A stretch of DNA of 23,865 bases from a virus. Below the pieces are notes generated by a model that was given only the letters and a program-made list of their open reading frames with translations, was not told where the DNA came from and did no database searches. The number at the start of each line of letters is the position of its first letter. Position 1 is the stretch's first letter. Positions 15,060-23,356 of this stretch are shown piece after piece. The position numbers and the translations under genes are program-made. The stretch covers positions 1 to 23,865 of IMG/VR virus record IMGVR_UViG_3300010370_000242; one strand, 5' to 3'.

Positions 15060-16130
15060 ATGGATCCACTGACTCTTTCTGCCACGGCAGCAGCCGTCAA
15101 CGCGGCCACGCCGTTTGTCTCTCGTGCTCTGCAGGGGCTGTTTGGCGTTCGCAGCGCCGAGGACGAAGAGCGCAAGCGCATCGAAGACGCCATGGCGCCC
15201 TACTTGGCGGTTGCCCAAGGCGGAACGACCCAGGGCCAAGCAGGCCTCTCCTATGCGCGCGGACGAGCCGCACAGGAACTCCAGGGCCAGGCTGCTCGCG
15301 GCACTGCGCAGCAGCAGGCGGGTCTTGCGCGAGAGGCAATGCGTGTTGGCCAGGACGTCAATGCGCAGTACGCGGCACAGCTCGCGGATCTTCGTTCGCG
15401 CGAGCAGGAGCGTGCGCGTCAGGGCGTGGCGCGAGGACAGATGGCGCTCGCGGACGTGGCGCAGGCGGAAGCGGCGCGTAAGCGTCAGGAGCTTGCGGGC
15501 TTTGTCGAGGGCGTTGGCGGACTCGCCGCGCGCATGCTCGCCCCCGGCGATTTGCCTGCAAAAACCGGGAAGGTATCTCCACTGACTGCGCAACGACGCG
15601 CGGCCAGGGCAGCTGCCGAAGCGGGCGGAAGCAGTGCGACAGCGGCGGCCCCTGCGGTCGCGTCTCGCATGCGCATCGGTAGCTCCGAAGTGACTCCCGT
15701 CGGCAAGTATACGCCCTCGGCGAGTGTGCGAGACGTTGGGGAAACGGGCGGTGCGGTGCCGGAGGTCGACAACCTCGCTGCGACCATGCGGGCAGCGACG
15801 CCGGCTCCGGAGAGCCTTGCCAAGTCTGCGTTTGTTGCGCCAGAACCTCCTGCGAACAGCATCTACGGTGGCGTCAGCCTCGGTAGTCTCGGCGCAGCAG
15901 CCGGGCCGGACATGGGATACTCCCCGGTCGGGATGACGACGAGCCCCTTTGCGCGCCTTCGTCCGGGTAGTTCACCGGTCCCGCAAATGGCTCCGAACAG
16001 CCCCGTCACGCCGACGCGCCGACGGGCGATTGTGGCTCCGAAGCAGCGCCTCGCTCCTGTCAATCTTGGTGAGGTTGATTCCCCTGAATTTCTGACGGGG
16101 CGTCGACCGGCGAACCTCCGCACCCGCTAA
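15060..16130 (+). CDS. Ejection (internal virion) protein A candidate
   Basis: A 356-residue protein. It begins with a hydrophobic/amphipathic helix (LTLSATAAAVNAATPFVSRA, 4-23), then a long Ala/Gln/Arg-rich helical region (about 35-150, probable coiled coil QLADLRSREQERARQGVARG). A short hydrophobic segment GVGGLAARML (151-160) follows, then a ~195-residue Pro/Ala/Ser-rich disordered tail. A first small protein of this build, placed right after the nozzle gene and followed by two larger helical proteins, matches the T7 gp14-gp15-gp16 or P22 gp7-gp20-gp16 arrangement. Those proteins leave the head and form a channel in the cell envelope. The function is assigned by order and architecture; no sequence signature is diagnostic. 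Confidence 0.65.
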   Translation: MDPLTLSATAAAVNAATPFVSRALQGLFGVRSAEDEERKRIEDAMAPYLAVAQGGTTQGQAGLSYARGRAAQELQGQAARGTAQQQAGLAREAMRVGQDVNAQYAAQLADLRSREQERARQGVARGQMALADVAQAEAARKRQELAGFVEGVGGLAARMLAPGDLPAKTGKVSPLTAQRRAARAAAEAGGSSATAAAPAVASRMRIGSSEVTPVGKYTPSASVRDVGETGGAVPEVDNLAATMRAATPAPESLAKSAFVAPEPPANSIYGGVSLGSLGAAAGPDMGYSPVGMTTSPFARLRPGSSPVPQMAPNSPVTPTRRRAIVAPKQRLAPVNLGEVDSPEFLTGRRPANLRTR

Positions 16131-16139
16131 GAGGACGTC

Positions 16140-17825
16140 ATGGTTGACTTCTTGAGCCTTCCGTATGGTGCTGCGCGATACGATGATCCAGCGTCGGCAA
16201 TGCTCGACACGGATATGGCGGCTGAGCAGGTAGCTGCCACGCAAGCTGCCGCGGAACAAGCGCAAAGCCCGACGTTCACGCAGATCCCTCCGGAACGTGA
16301 GGGAACGCCCGTAGACCAGCCTCCGACGCCTCAGCGGCAGCCGACGGCGGAGGAGCTCCAGGCGGCAGAGGATGCGCGCCTGCAATCGCAGCTTGCGGCC
16401 GTGGACCGTCGCATGAAGATCCTGGGGCTCACCGGTGGTGGGCGCCCAGCGATTGCCATGAACGCCCTGCAGAAGGAAGGGTTTGATCTGCAGCAGCAAG
16501 CTCTCGATGAGATGCGGACTCCGCTTGAGCGGGAGACGCGTGCACGAGAGAATGCAATGCGCGCGGCTCAGGCCGTTGGCGCCAACTACATGAGCGACCT
16601 GGAGGCTCTGAAGGGTCGACAGGCAGAGCTTTTCAAGGCACGCAAAGAGGCAATGGCAGCCGACGAGCGACGGCTTGCTCAGACCGAGCAGGACTTCGAT
16701 GCGTCGCGGCTGCTTCGTCAGTTGAGTGATCGACCGTTGGAGACGACGGCGCTGTCGTTCGCGGCCGGACTCGTTGGTATGCTCAAAGGCAGTGCAGGTC
16801 GAACCTCCACGAACGACGTGCTTGCCGAAGTCGACAAGGCGGTCGAGCGCGACGTGACCAATCAGAAGACGGCCTACGACCGCATGATTCGCGGGATGGA
16901 AGCGAGGCGCACGAACTTCCTCGATGCGCGGCAGATGGGTGCGGACGAACAGGCGGCGCTTGCGACGTCGGCGGCGGCGGCATTGGATCAGTATCGTCGT
17001 GCGATCGACTTTGCGGCGCAGCGCGTTGGAGATGCGCAGAGCAAGGCAAAGCTTACCGAGGCGTCTGGCCATCTGAAGATGCAGCAGGGCGACCTGCAGA
17101 TGCGCATCGCGGAGAAGAACGCAGCAGCGGCAGCGGCGCAGTCAGCGCGCGTCCAAGAGATGCGCATGAAGATGCTTGGCCAAATGCAGCAGGCCACCCA
17201 GGCGGATCCTGCGCTTGCCGAGGATATGGCCAAGCGATATCCGGAACTCTATACGAAGTACGACAACAAGATTCGCAGTTCGAATGGCTTGGCGGCACTC
17301 GCGAAGACCATTACGGAAGCAGGAAACCCGCAGGCGCTCAAAGACTACTGGAACACGACGGTCACCAAGGCATACCGTGACGTGCTTGCGAAAGTCGAAG
17401 GAGACATCGCTTCGGATCCGAAGACGGGATTCTTCGATGGGCTGCGGACGGCGCTCGTCCGCAAGCTGCAGCAAGATGCGGCGACGCCAGAGCAAAAGCA
17501 GTTGGCGGCGGCTGTTCAGCAACTCGTGAACTACAACCTCCGCGACATCAGCGGTGGTGCAGTCACGAACAATGAGAACGGGCGCGACATCTCGTCTCGT
17601 GTGTTCAGCTCGTGGGACGGTCTAAACAACTGGGTCGACGCGCAGGCGCAGGATGTGCGTTCTAGCATTGGCGGCCTGATTGAGGCGGAGAAGGGTCATA
17701 ACCCAGCACTTGCGGCCCGAATTGCAGCTGACTGGGGCGCTGGGTTGACCGCATACGATGAGTTGACGCGACTTCGATCAGCTACGAGCGCGGCGCAGCG
17801 CATTGCTGCGAAGGGTAAGCGATGA
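16140..17825 (+). CDS. Ejection (internal virion) protein B candidate
   Basis: A 561-residue protein with AGAGGA before the ATG at 16140. Residues 1-75 are disordered Gln/Pro-rich; 75-190 are charged helices. A short hydrophobic segment lies at about 203-218 (TALSFAAGLVGMLKGS), followed by a long helical region containing TSTNDVLAEVDKAVERDVTN (222-241). That 'NxxLxxVxxAxxRDxxxQK' pattern recalls a helical motif I have seen in large virion proteins of marine and environmental podophages. The C-terminus includes NNENGRDISSRVFSSWDGLN, probably a small folded domain. The role as the second component of the ejection complex is inferred from order. It overlaps the next gene by 4 bases (ATGA). Confidence 0.62.
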   Translation: MVDFLSLPYGAARYDDPASAMLDTDMAAEQVAATQAAAEQAQSPTFTQIPPEREGTPVDQPPTPQRQPTAEELQAAEDARLQSQLAAVDRRMKILGLTGGGRPAIAMNALQKEGFDLQQQALDEMRTPLERETRARENAMRAAQAVGANYMSDLEALKGRQAELFKARKEAMAADERRLAQTEQDFDASRLLRQLSDRPLETTALSFAAGLVGMLKGSAGRTSTNDVLAEVDKAVERDVTNQKTAYDRMIRGMEARRTNFLDARQMGADEQAALATSAAAALDQYRRAIDFAAQRVGDAQSKAKLTEASGHLKMQQGDLQMRIAEKNAAAAAAQSARVQEMRMKMLGQMQQATQADPALAEDMAKRYPELYTKYDNKIRSSNGLAALAKTITEAGNPQALKDYWNTTVTKAYRDVLAKVEGDIASDPKTGFFDGLRTALVRKLQQDAATPEQKQLAAAVQQLVNYNLRDISGGAVTNNENGRDISSRVFSSWDGLNNWVDAQAQDVRSSIGGLIEAEKGHNPALAARIAADWGAGLTAYDELTRLRSATSAAQRIAAKGKR

Positions 17826-20800
17826 AGGCAGCCAACGTTCGCCTCCGTGATAAGCAAGGCCGTACGGTCGATGTCCCGCAGGCGGACGCCGGCCGACTGT
17901 TGGACTTCGGGTACAATCCAGTAGATCCGAAGCAGACGGTCACGCTTGCCGAAGGCGGCGGCGAGATTTCACTTGGAGATCTTGTCTCTGTCCGAAACCA
18001 ATACGGCATCACTCCGCGGTTGGAGTTGCCAGAGGCAACGTTCGCGCGCACGGGTGAGGAACGCTTTGGCGGCGCATTCGGTACTGCCGCTGCGCTTGCG
18101 TATGGAGGGGCGCAGTCTCTTAGCGGTGGCCTTGCGGGCAAGGGCCTGATTGAGACAGGCCTTGTGGAGCCGGAAACGCTCGGCCAGCTTGAAGCAACGC
18201 GGCCAAAGACGGTCCTCGCTGGCGAGATGCTCGGAACCATTCCTCTCGCGTATGCGACAGGAGGCCTTGGCGCCGGTCGTGGAATCGCAGGTATTGCGGC
18301 GCGCGAGGCGGCCATCGGTGGCATTTACGGCGCAGGGTCGGAGATCTCACAGGCAGCGATTGAGCAGCGAGAAGCGCGGCCGTTTGAGGCGGGCGTAGCG
18401 GGCACTGTGGCAGGTGGCCTGCTCGGTGGTGCTTTTGGAGCAGCCGAGGGCGCTATTGCGCGTCGTCAGGCCGCGCGCGAGGCAGCTGCTGCGGCTAAGG
18501 CCGGGGAGGAAGCGGCGCTTCGGCAGGGCCAAGCAGCGGTGATTGACCAGGCAAAAGATCTGGCGACCCGAATGGAGTCGACGGCGGGCGAATACAACTC
18601 GTTCCTCAATACGCTTGAGGAGCTTGGCGTATCGTCTCCGAAGGCGCTTCGGAAGAAGTATGAGCAGGTTGGGAGAACGGCTGATGCCCTCACCGACGCG
18701 CTGACAAAAGCGACGGTGGAAGCAACGACGCTCAACGAGGGCATTCTGCCGCTTCGCGAGAGTATCGCGCAGCACAAGAGCAGCATTGCGCGAGCAGTGG
18801 AGACGACGGTCAAGGATCGCGAGACGCGCCTTGGAGAACTCCTGACGCTTCGTGCGACCGAGGAAGCCGAGCGTGCGGCGGGCCGCAGCACAAAGGGTCT
18901 TCTTGGGAAGATCAAGAAGGCCGAAGCGGATGTCTCGGCCTACGAAGCGGCGCAGCGATCGCTGGAAAACCAAGCACGGTCTCTTGCGGAGACTGCCGGC
19001 ATGGTTGAGGCGCATTCGGCCGGCAACGCAGCGGCTGTGGCAGAGGCATCAAAGGTCGTCGATGAGATGACCCGCATCGTGGGTCAGGATGCTCGCGCGG
19101 CAGCGGAGGTCGGTCGAGTCAACGCAGGAAAGGCGCGTATCAACGCAGAGTTTGAGGATGCGGCGCTGCGCGAAGCGGGTTTGACGCCGACGACGGACTC
19201 GGTCGTGAATGGCGCGCTCCTCGCTGCGAAAGACGTGGACGCTACGAACTGGCGTCCGTGGCTGCAGCGCGTCATGAGCATTGAAGCGGGCTCGGGGCGC
19301 GGCGCAAGCATCTTTGGTCAGATCCTGGCCAACGATTCGATCATGACGAAGCTCCCCATCGAGGCAGCGGCGACGATGGTGCGCGTCGTGGACCGAGCGA
19401 TGGCCGAGGGCTCGACGGTTGGCTTTTTGAAGCGCACAACGGCGATCGGCGGAAATCGTCCGGAGTTTCTCAGGCTTTCGAAAAACGCAGAACGAATTCG
19501 GAACCTGGTCACTAACGCTGCCGGCGTTGAAGCGAAGGCGCTGCTGCAGAATGCAGGCCGCGAGGCGGATGCGCTCGTCACGGCTGTGAGGTCTGCGGAT
19601 CCTGCGATTGCCGGAGAAGCGATTCGTGAGTTCACCAGCATCATCCCCAAGACGGAGGCATCCGTCGCAAGGTCGCCCATCACGGATGCGGCGCATAAGG
19701 ATGCTGTCGAACAGGCGGTTACGGCGGTTCAGCTGCAGGGCTCCGTGCAGGGTGCCGAGGACGCCACTCGTGCACTTGCAGCTCGCGAAGCAAAGCTCCT
19801 CAAGGAGGTAGCCAAGCTGGAGCGCGCCGCGGGAGCACAAGGCGCAAAGGGTGCCGCTGCAGAAGCGCGCCTCGCGAAGATGCAGGCCGAACTGAAGGCG
19901 GTGACTGCGACGCGCCAGGCGAGCGAGACGACGATCCGGACTGCGCGCGCTGCTGCGGATGAAATGCGCAAGGCTGGTGCGGCGGCAGCGTCGGCGACGG
20001 CGACGGAGCGAGCAACCATCGCTGATCTGAATCGTCAGATGGAGAACGTTCGCGCGGCAGCGCAGCTGGCCGAGGCTAGCGCGAAGGTGCGTGCGCTGAC
20101 CGAGAAACAGAAAGCAGCCGTTTCGCTGCGTGAACTCCTTGCAGCCAAGCAGCAGGATTTCCAGACGCTTCGCGATGGCATTGTCGCCCTGGAAAAAGAG
20201 GGTGGCCGCTTCCGAACGACTCAAGGGCGGCTCGTGGCCCCTGGCGAAGAGGCGCTCGTCAACAAGCAGCTCAAAGCCTTCTACAAGACGGAGGAAGGCG
20301 CGAAGGTGTATGCGGCGCTCAAGGGCGTTGGTGTCGAGCCGGAGAGTGCGTCGACCCTTGGTGGCGTCATCGGCTCCGCCATCATTGATAGCGTCTTTGG
20401 CTACAGCCTGGTGGGCACGATCATTGGCGGGTTCATCGGCGCCAAGCTTGGTGGTCGCGGCGCTGGCAAGGTCGTTGCGCAGATCATGAACCAGCTCAAG
20501 ACGACGCAGGCCGTCGACAAGATGATTGCTGGATTCGAGCGCGTGGCTCCTCCTCTTGGCCGGGCGTCGATGTTGTCCTCGACGTACAAGTTCCCCGTGC
20601 AAGAGGCGCACTCCTTTGTTGAGGACCTCAAGAAGGAACGAGACGCAATTGGCGCTATGTGGAAGAACATCGAAGCGATGCCCGACATCAATCAGCGGGC
20701 GATTGCTGATGCGAAGGCAAGGTTTGACGAGGTCGTGCAGTATCTCGATCGGAAGCGACCTCCAGCGGGCATTGTGACCGGAGCCAATGCGACTGAGTTC

Positions 20801-21163
20801 GCCCGAGCGGTGGCCGTCATCAAGAACCCAGAACTGATCCAGAGGTTCATCCGTGACGGCGCTCTTCGGCCGTCCGATGTCGAGACGCTGCAGCGCGTTT
20901 CCCCTGCGGCATACCAGAGCTTGTCCGACGCGGTGCGTCTACTCCACGTCGAGCGTCCGGATATGGCGATTGCACCACTCTTTGGCTTGAAGAAGTCGAA
21001 GAAAAAGGCGACTGGCTACACCATGAGCGTCTACGAAAGTCAGCAGTACATCAATCGCGCTCCATCGCGCGAGACGTCGATGCAAGCTGGCTCGGACGCT
21101 GCAGCAGCGCGAGCGCGACCTGGGAGCAAAAGCTTGTTGGTCGAGAACGTCCGGCTGCGTTGA
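17822..21163 (+). CDS. Large ejection (internal virion) protein C candidate with glycine-zipper segments
   Basis: A 1113-residue Ala-rich, mostly helical protein. The N-terminal ~60 residues form a small domain (VRLRDKQGRTVDVPQADAGR). Gly-rich hydrophobic segments follow at about 130-175 (GGLGAGRGIAGIAA) and 190-212 (AGTVAGGLLGGAFGAA), and a third lies at about 845-884 (LVGTIIGGFIGAKLGG). These resemble membrane-inserting glycine zippers. Long coiled coils lie between (about 215-470 and 640-780). The C-terminal domain has FARAVAVIKNPELIQRFIRD then VETLQRVSPAAYQSL, a motif pair I recall from other large podophage virion proteins. It fits the T7 gp16-like position, but no lytic transglycosylase motif is apparent. 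A role in the trans-envelope DNA conduit is inferred. Start by ATGA overlap. Confidence 0.65.
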   Translation: MKAANVRLRDKQGRTVDVPQADAGRLLDFGYNPVDPKQTVTLAEGGGEISLGDLVSVRNQYGITPRLELPEATFARTGEERFGGAFGTAAALAYGGAQSLSGGLAGKGLIETGLVEPETLGQLEATRPKTVLAGEMLGTIPLAYATGGLGAGRGIAGIAAREAAIGGIYGAGSEISQAAIEQREARPFEAGVAGTVAGGLLGGAFGAAEGAIARRQAAREAAAAAKAGEEAALRQGQAAVIDQAKDLATRMESTAGEYNSFLNTLEELGVSSPKALRKKYEQVGRTADALTDALTKATVEATTLNEGILPLRESIAQHKSSIARAVETTVKDRETRLGELLTLRATEEAERAAGRSTKGLLGKIKKAEADVSAYEAAQRSLENQARSLAETAGMVEAHSAGNAAAVAEASKVVDEMTRIVGQDARAAAEVGRVNAGKARINAEFEDAALREAGLTPTTDSVVNGALLAAKDVDATNWRPWLQRVMSIEAGSGRGASIFGQILANDSIMTKLPIEAAATMVRVVDRAMAEGSTVGFLKRTTAIGGNRPEFLRLSKNAERIRNLVTNAAGVEAKALLQNAGREADALVTAVRSADPAIAGEAIREFTSIIPKTEASVARSPITDAAHKDAVEQAVTAVQLQGSVQGAEDATRALAAREAKLLKEVAKLERAAGAQGAKGAAAEARLAKMQAELKAVTATRQASETTIRTARAAADEMRKAGAAAASATATERATIADLNRQMENVRAAAQLAEASAKVRALTEKQKAAVSLRELLAAKQQDFQTLRDGIVALEKEGGRFRTTQGRLVAPGEEALVNKQLKAFYKTEEGAKVYAALKGVGVEPESASTLGGVIGSAIIDSVFGYSLVGTIIGGFIGAKLGGRGAGKVVAQIMNQLKTTQAVDKMIAGFERVAPPLGRASMLSSTYKFPVQEAHSFVEDLKKERDAIGAMWKNIEAMPDINQRAIADAKARFDEVVQYLDRKRPPAGIVTGANATEFARAVAVIKNPELIQRFIRDGALRPSDVETLQRVSPAAYQSLSDAVRLLHVERPDMAIAPLFGLKKSKKKATGYTMSVYESQQYINRAPSRETSMQAGSDAAAARARPGSKSLLVENVRLR

Positions 21164-21170
21164 ACTCATG

Positions 21171-21184
21171 CCGGCACAGGCCGG
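21171..21184 (+). repeat. Small inverted repeat in the gap before the fibre genes
   Basis: CCGGC (21171-21175) and GCCGG (21180-21184) form a 5-bp hairpin with loop ACAG, 8 bases after the stop of the large ejection gene. No T run follows, so terminator activity is unlikely. The rest of the 21164-21268 gap holds only the short reading frame described separately. Confidence 0.3.
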
Positions 21185-21213
21185 GGATACGACAGGCGCG
21201 AAAGGGCAAAACC

Positions 21214-21267
21214 ATGAGTCGACTCAAACAAGAGAAGCACGCGGTACACCTGGCAGTGGAACCGTAA
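21214..21267 (+). CDS. 17-codon short frame, leader peptide or broken 5' end of the fibre gene
   Basis: The ATG at 21214 follows AAAGGG (21201-21206) at good spacing and reads MSRLKQEKHAVHLAVEP, stopping at TAA 21265-21267, one base before the GTG start of the next gene. The +1 frame is open across this stretch from 21218 into the fibre gene and has better third-position G/C. A single +1 shift near AAACAAG (about 21226) would therefore give one protein starting at this ATG. It is either a tiny coupling leader or the true start of the fibre gene separated by a frameshift or a base error. Confidence 0.4.
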   Translation: MSRLKQEKHAVHLAVEP

Positions 21268-21268
21268 G

Positions 21269-21793
21269 GTGCCGGCCCCACGACTTGCTCACGCGAACCC
21301 GTCGCTCATCACGAAGCGATGGGGCTCGTTCTGGGATGCAAACGCGCCTCAGACGATTCCGTCTGCAAACGCCACGGCGATCATCACGTTCAACACGTCG
21401 GACCCGCTGAGCAACGGTGTCAGCATGGTGAGCGGAAGCCGGATGACGTTTGCGACAGCGGGCGTGTACTCGATCACGTTCTCGATCCAGTGGTCGAACA
21501 GCAGCGCGACGGCGTACGATTCGCAGGTCTGGCTTCGCAAGAACGGGATTACGTCCGCGTTTGACGTCGCGGATTCGAACAGCCGGTTCACGGTCACTGG
21601 CAAACACGGAGCAACGCACGGCCACATCATCGGCACGGTGAACTTCGTGATGACGCTGGCCGCTGGCGATTACCTCGTGTTGGCCTGGTCAGCGGAGGAC
21701 GTTGCCGTCACCATCGAGACGACGGCGGCATCGGCTGGACCTCCGCAGGTACCTCGCACGCCTGGGATTATCCTCACCGCCACTCAAGTTTGA
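21269..21793 (+). CDS. Jelly-roll (C1q/TNF-like) tail fibre or receptor-binding protein
   Basis: A 174-residue protein. RWGSFWDANAPQTI, then MTFATAGVYSITFSIQWSNS, DSQVWLRKNG, LAAGDYLVLAWSAEDVAVTI and a closing GIILTATQV match the strand order of the phage jelly-roll domain common in tail and head fibre proteins of environmental phages. Such trimeric domains usually bind receptors or glycans. The GTG at 21269 is the first start in this frame and has only a weak ribosome binding site. The upstream short frame with a good site suggests the real N-terminus may be longer via a frameshift. Residues 1-17 before the jelly roll would then be part of the particle anchor. Confidence 0.75.
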   Translation: MPAPRLAHANPSLITKRWGSFWDANAPQTIPSANATAIITFNTSDPLSNGVSMVSGSRMTFATAGVYSITFSIQWSNSSATAYDSQVWLRKNGITSAFDVADSNSRFTVTGKHGATHGHIIGTVNFVMTLAAGDYLVLAWSAEDVAVTIETTAASAGPPQVPRTPGIILTATQV

Positions 21794-21812
21794 CGACTAC
21801 AGGAGAAGCATC

Positions 21813-22205
21813 ATGACTCGCATCGGAACTGGACTCAGCAGCAAGACCCGCGTGTACTCCGTTGTCCCCACGGACACGGCCTTCCACCTGTTGGAAAGCC
21901 CGATTCCTCAGGGCAGCCAGGTGCCGGTCATTGGCACTCCGGTGAACCTTGCCAGCGGCCCCGTGCGCACGCTCGACAGCTCGTACGTGCAAGGCGTCAC
22001 GATCTACAACGACACGACGACGGCGAGCGAATTCCTGTACGTCGCGAGCGCGGACTACGACACGGTGGCGCTTGGGGCTGGATCCCCGACCGCGTTCAAG
22101 GTCATGCCGGGCGAGTCCATCGCCATCGACTGCCGTGATGGCTCGGGTATCGCCATCGCCTTCAGCAGCACGGCTGGGCGCTCCGCCCGCGTGATCGGGA
22201 ACTGA
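21813..22205 (+). CDS. Small beta-sandwich-type virion protein
   Basis: A 130-residue protein with AGGAGA 6 bases before the ATG at 21813; the upstream open frame is not used. It is beta-rich: VQGVTIYNDTTTASEFLYVA, FKVMPGESIAIDCRDGSGIA and a closing STAGRSARVIGN. The pattern of an N-terminal linker plus a sandwich with 'xVMPGESIxIxCxD' recalls small phage proteins that coat heads or link fibres, in which a position-specific value and a 'Gly-x-x-hydrophobic' ending recur. No function is assigned. It is set between two fibre genes, so it is likely part of the adhesion apparatus or a fibre linker. Confidence 0.65.
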   Translation: MTRIGTGLSSKTRVYSVVPTDTAFHLLESPIPQGSQVPVIGTPVNLASGPVRTLDSSYVQGVTIYNDTTTASEFLYVASADYDTVALGAGSPTAFKVMPGESIAIDCRDGSGIAIAFSSTAGRSARVIGN

Positions 22206-22206
22206 C

Positions 22207-23349
22207 ATGGGCGCCCCTCGTATCCTTGCCCCGACGACGATCTCGGGCGGCATCCCCACGGCTGGTGCGGGTACGCTCAACACGGTTGCGCTGTGGACGC
22301 CTGACGGGTTCACGCTCGGCAACTCGCTGCTGACGCAGGCGGGAAGCGTCATCACGAATGCCACCGGAGCAATCCGCGCCAACGGCACGACGCAGACGAC
22401 TCCAGCGTTCATGCGTTATGACGCGACGAACAGCGGCATCTACTTCCCGGCGGCGAACGAGATCGGATTCACGATCTCTGGTCAGCACGCGATGTTCATC
22501 AGCTCCGGTCGCCTCGTCGGCATCGGCACGACGAATCCGGGCGCCAAGCTCCATGTCGTTGGCAATACATGGATCACGAGCGGCAACCTCTTTACAGACA
22601 CCATCGTCCCGTATTCTGGAGGTGCAACACCTCTAGCAATTGCAAGTTTAATCTACGCTCGCGTGGATACGAACACCGTCGGCATCGGCACGGCGAGTCC
22701 GGGTGCTCAGTTTCAGGTGGAGCGTGCTGGAGGGCTTACGGCGAACGCTGAATATATTCGCCTGCGGAATACGACAGTCGCATCGGGATCGAACGTTTCG
22801 CAGAGCTTCTTCGTCAACGGAAACACGGTCGCCACGGGGAACATTTCGCATACCTGGAACGGCACGACTTACGACACCATTTTCAACGCATGGAACGGCT
22901 CCGCGCTTGCGGAAGCTGGCCGCGCCGTTGGTGGAACGACGCCTGTTCTCTCCGTGCCGTCAGGCCTCAAGCTCCCCGCGACGCCGGGCAACGCGGACAC
23001 GCAGACGTTGGACTGCTACGCGGAGGGCACCTGGACGCCAACGGTTACTGGTTTTGGAGGTACAGCGCCCACCGTCACGGGACGATATACGCGCGTTGGA
23101 CGACTTGTAACGCTCTCCGTGCTGGTATCGGCTACGGGTGGCGCGCAGTTTAGCTCGACCGCAACGACTACCTACATTTCGTTGCCATCGGGAATGACGC
23201 CAACGACGGCATCGCAGCCCGGCGCAACGTCGAACAGTGGCATCGCAGCGGATGGGCCATGCGTTGCGTATACGAACGGCAATCTGTACTTGCCGACGTT
23301 CGCGCTGCGCACCGCCGATACGTTCCTAACCGTCACCTACATGATTTGA
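22207..23349 (+). CDS. Tail fibre with GIGT beta-repeats
   Basis: A 380-residue fibre protein. Two VGIGTxxPGAxxxV repeats (VGIGTTNPGAKLHV near 104-117, VGIGTASPGAQFQV near 158-171) are the well-known beta repeat of trimeric phage fibres and of proteins ending in an endosialidase-type chaperone domain; no chaperone domain is present here. The C-terminal EGTWTPTVTGFGG, GRYTRVGRLVTLSVLV (from about 274) is a common tailspike/fibre tip domain. The short N-terminal part (PTTISGGIPTAGAG) probably anchors to the tail. The ribosome binding site is weak (CGGGAAC). A lower-GC stretch with a hairpin lies between the two repeats, which may mark a module joint. Confidence 0.85.
   Translation: MGAPRILAPTTISGGIPTAGAGTLNTVALWTPDGFTLGNSLLTQAGSVITNATGAIRANGTTQTTPAFMRYDATNSGIYFPAANEIGFTISGQHAMFISSGRLVGIGTTNPGAKLHVVGNTWITSGNLFTDTIVPYSGGATPLAIASLIYARVDTNTVGIGTASPGAQFQVERAGGLTANAEYIRLRNTTVASGSNVSQSFFVNGNTVATGNISHTWNGTTYDTIFNAWNGSALAEAGRAVGGTTPVLSVPSGLKLPATPGNADTQTLDCYAEGTWTPTVTGFGGTAPTVTGRYTRVGRLVTLSVLVSATGGAQFSSTATTTYISLPSGMTPTTASQPGATSNSGIAADGPCVAYTNGNLYLPTFALRTADTFLTVTYMI
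22516..22692 (+). repeat. Direct DNA repeat encoding the GIGT motif
   Basis: The 15-base GTCGGCATCGGCACG occurs at 22516-22530 and 22678-22692, followed in both by a similar (N/S)PG(A) segment. It is the DNA trace of the protein repeat, 162 bases apart and in frame, so recombination between the copies would remove exactly 54 codons. Confidence 0.7.
22616..22636 (+). repeat. Hairpin inside the fibre gene
   Basis: CTGGAGGTG (22616-22624) and CACCTCTAG (22628-22636) form a 9-bp stem, with one G-T pair, around a CAA loop. It starts a locally AT-richer patch with unusual codons (CTA, TTA) and contains an internal Shine-Dalgarno-like GGAGGTG. Confidence 0.55.
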
Positions 23350-23356
23350 GGTTTCC

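Noticed and set aside
19049-20611. A long - strand frame opposite the large ejection protein, and similar ones at 3284-4750 and 8579-9793
   Set aside because: These are shadows of coding sequence with strong codon bias; no ribosome binding site, motif or independent support.
15060-21163. Tail tape-measure protein for the long helical genes
   Set aside because: There are three separate proteins after a nozzle-like gene and no long-tail tube, chaperone pair or baseplate genes nearby; an ejection set fits better.
21168-21410. An 80-residue Arg/Ser/Thr-rich frame starting just after the large ejection gene
   Set aside because: It overlaps the jelly-roll gene, has shadow-type composition and no ribosome binding site.
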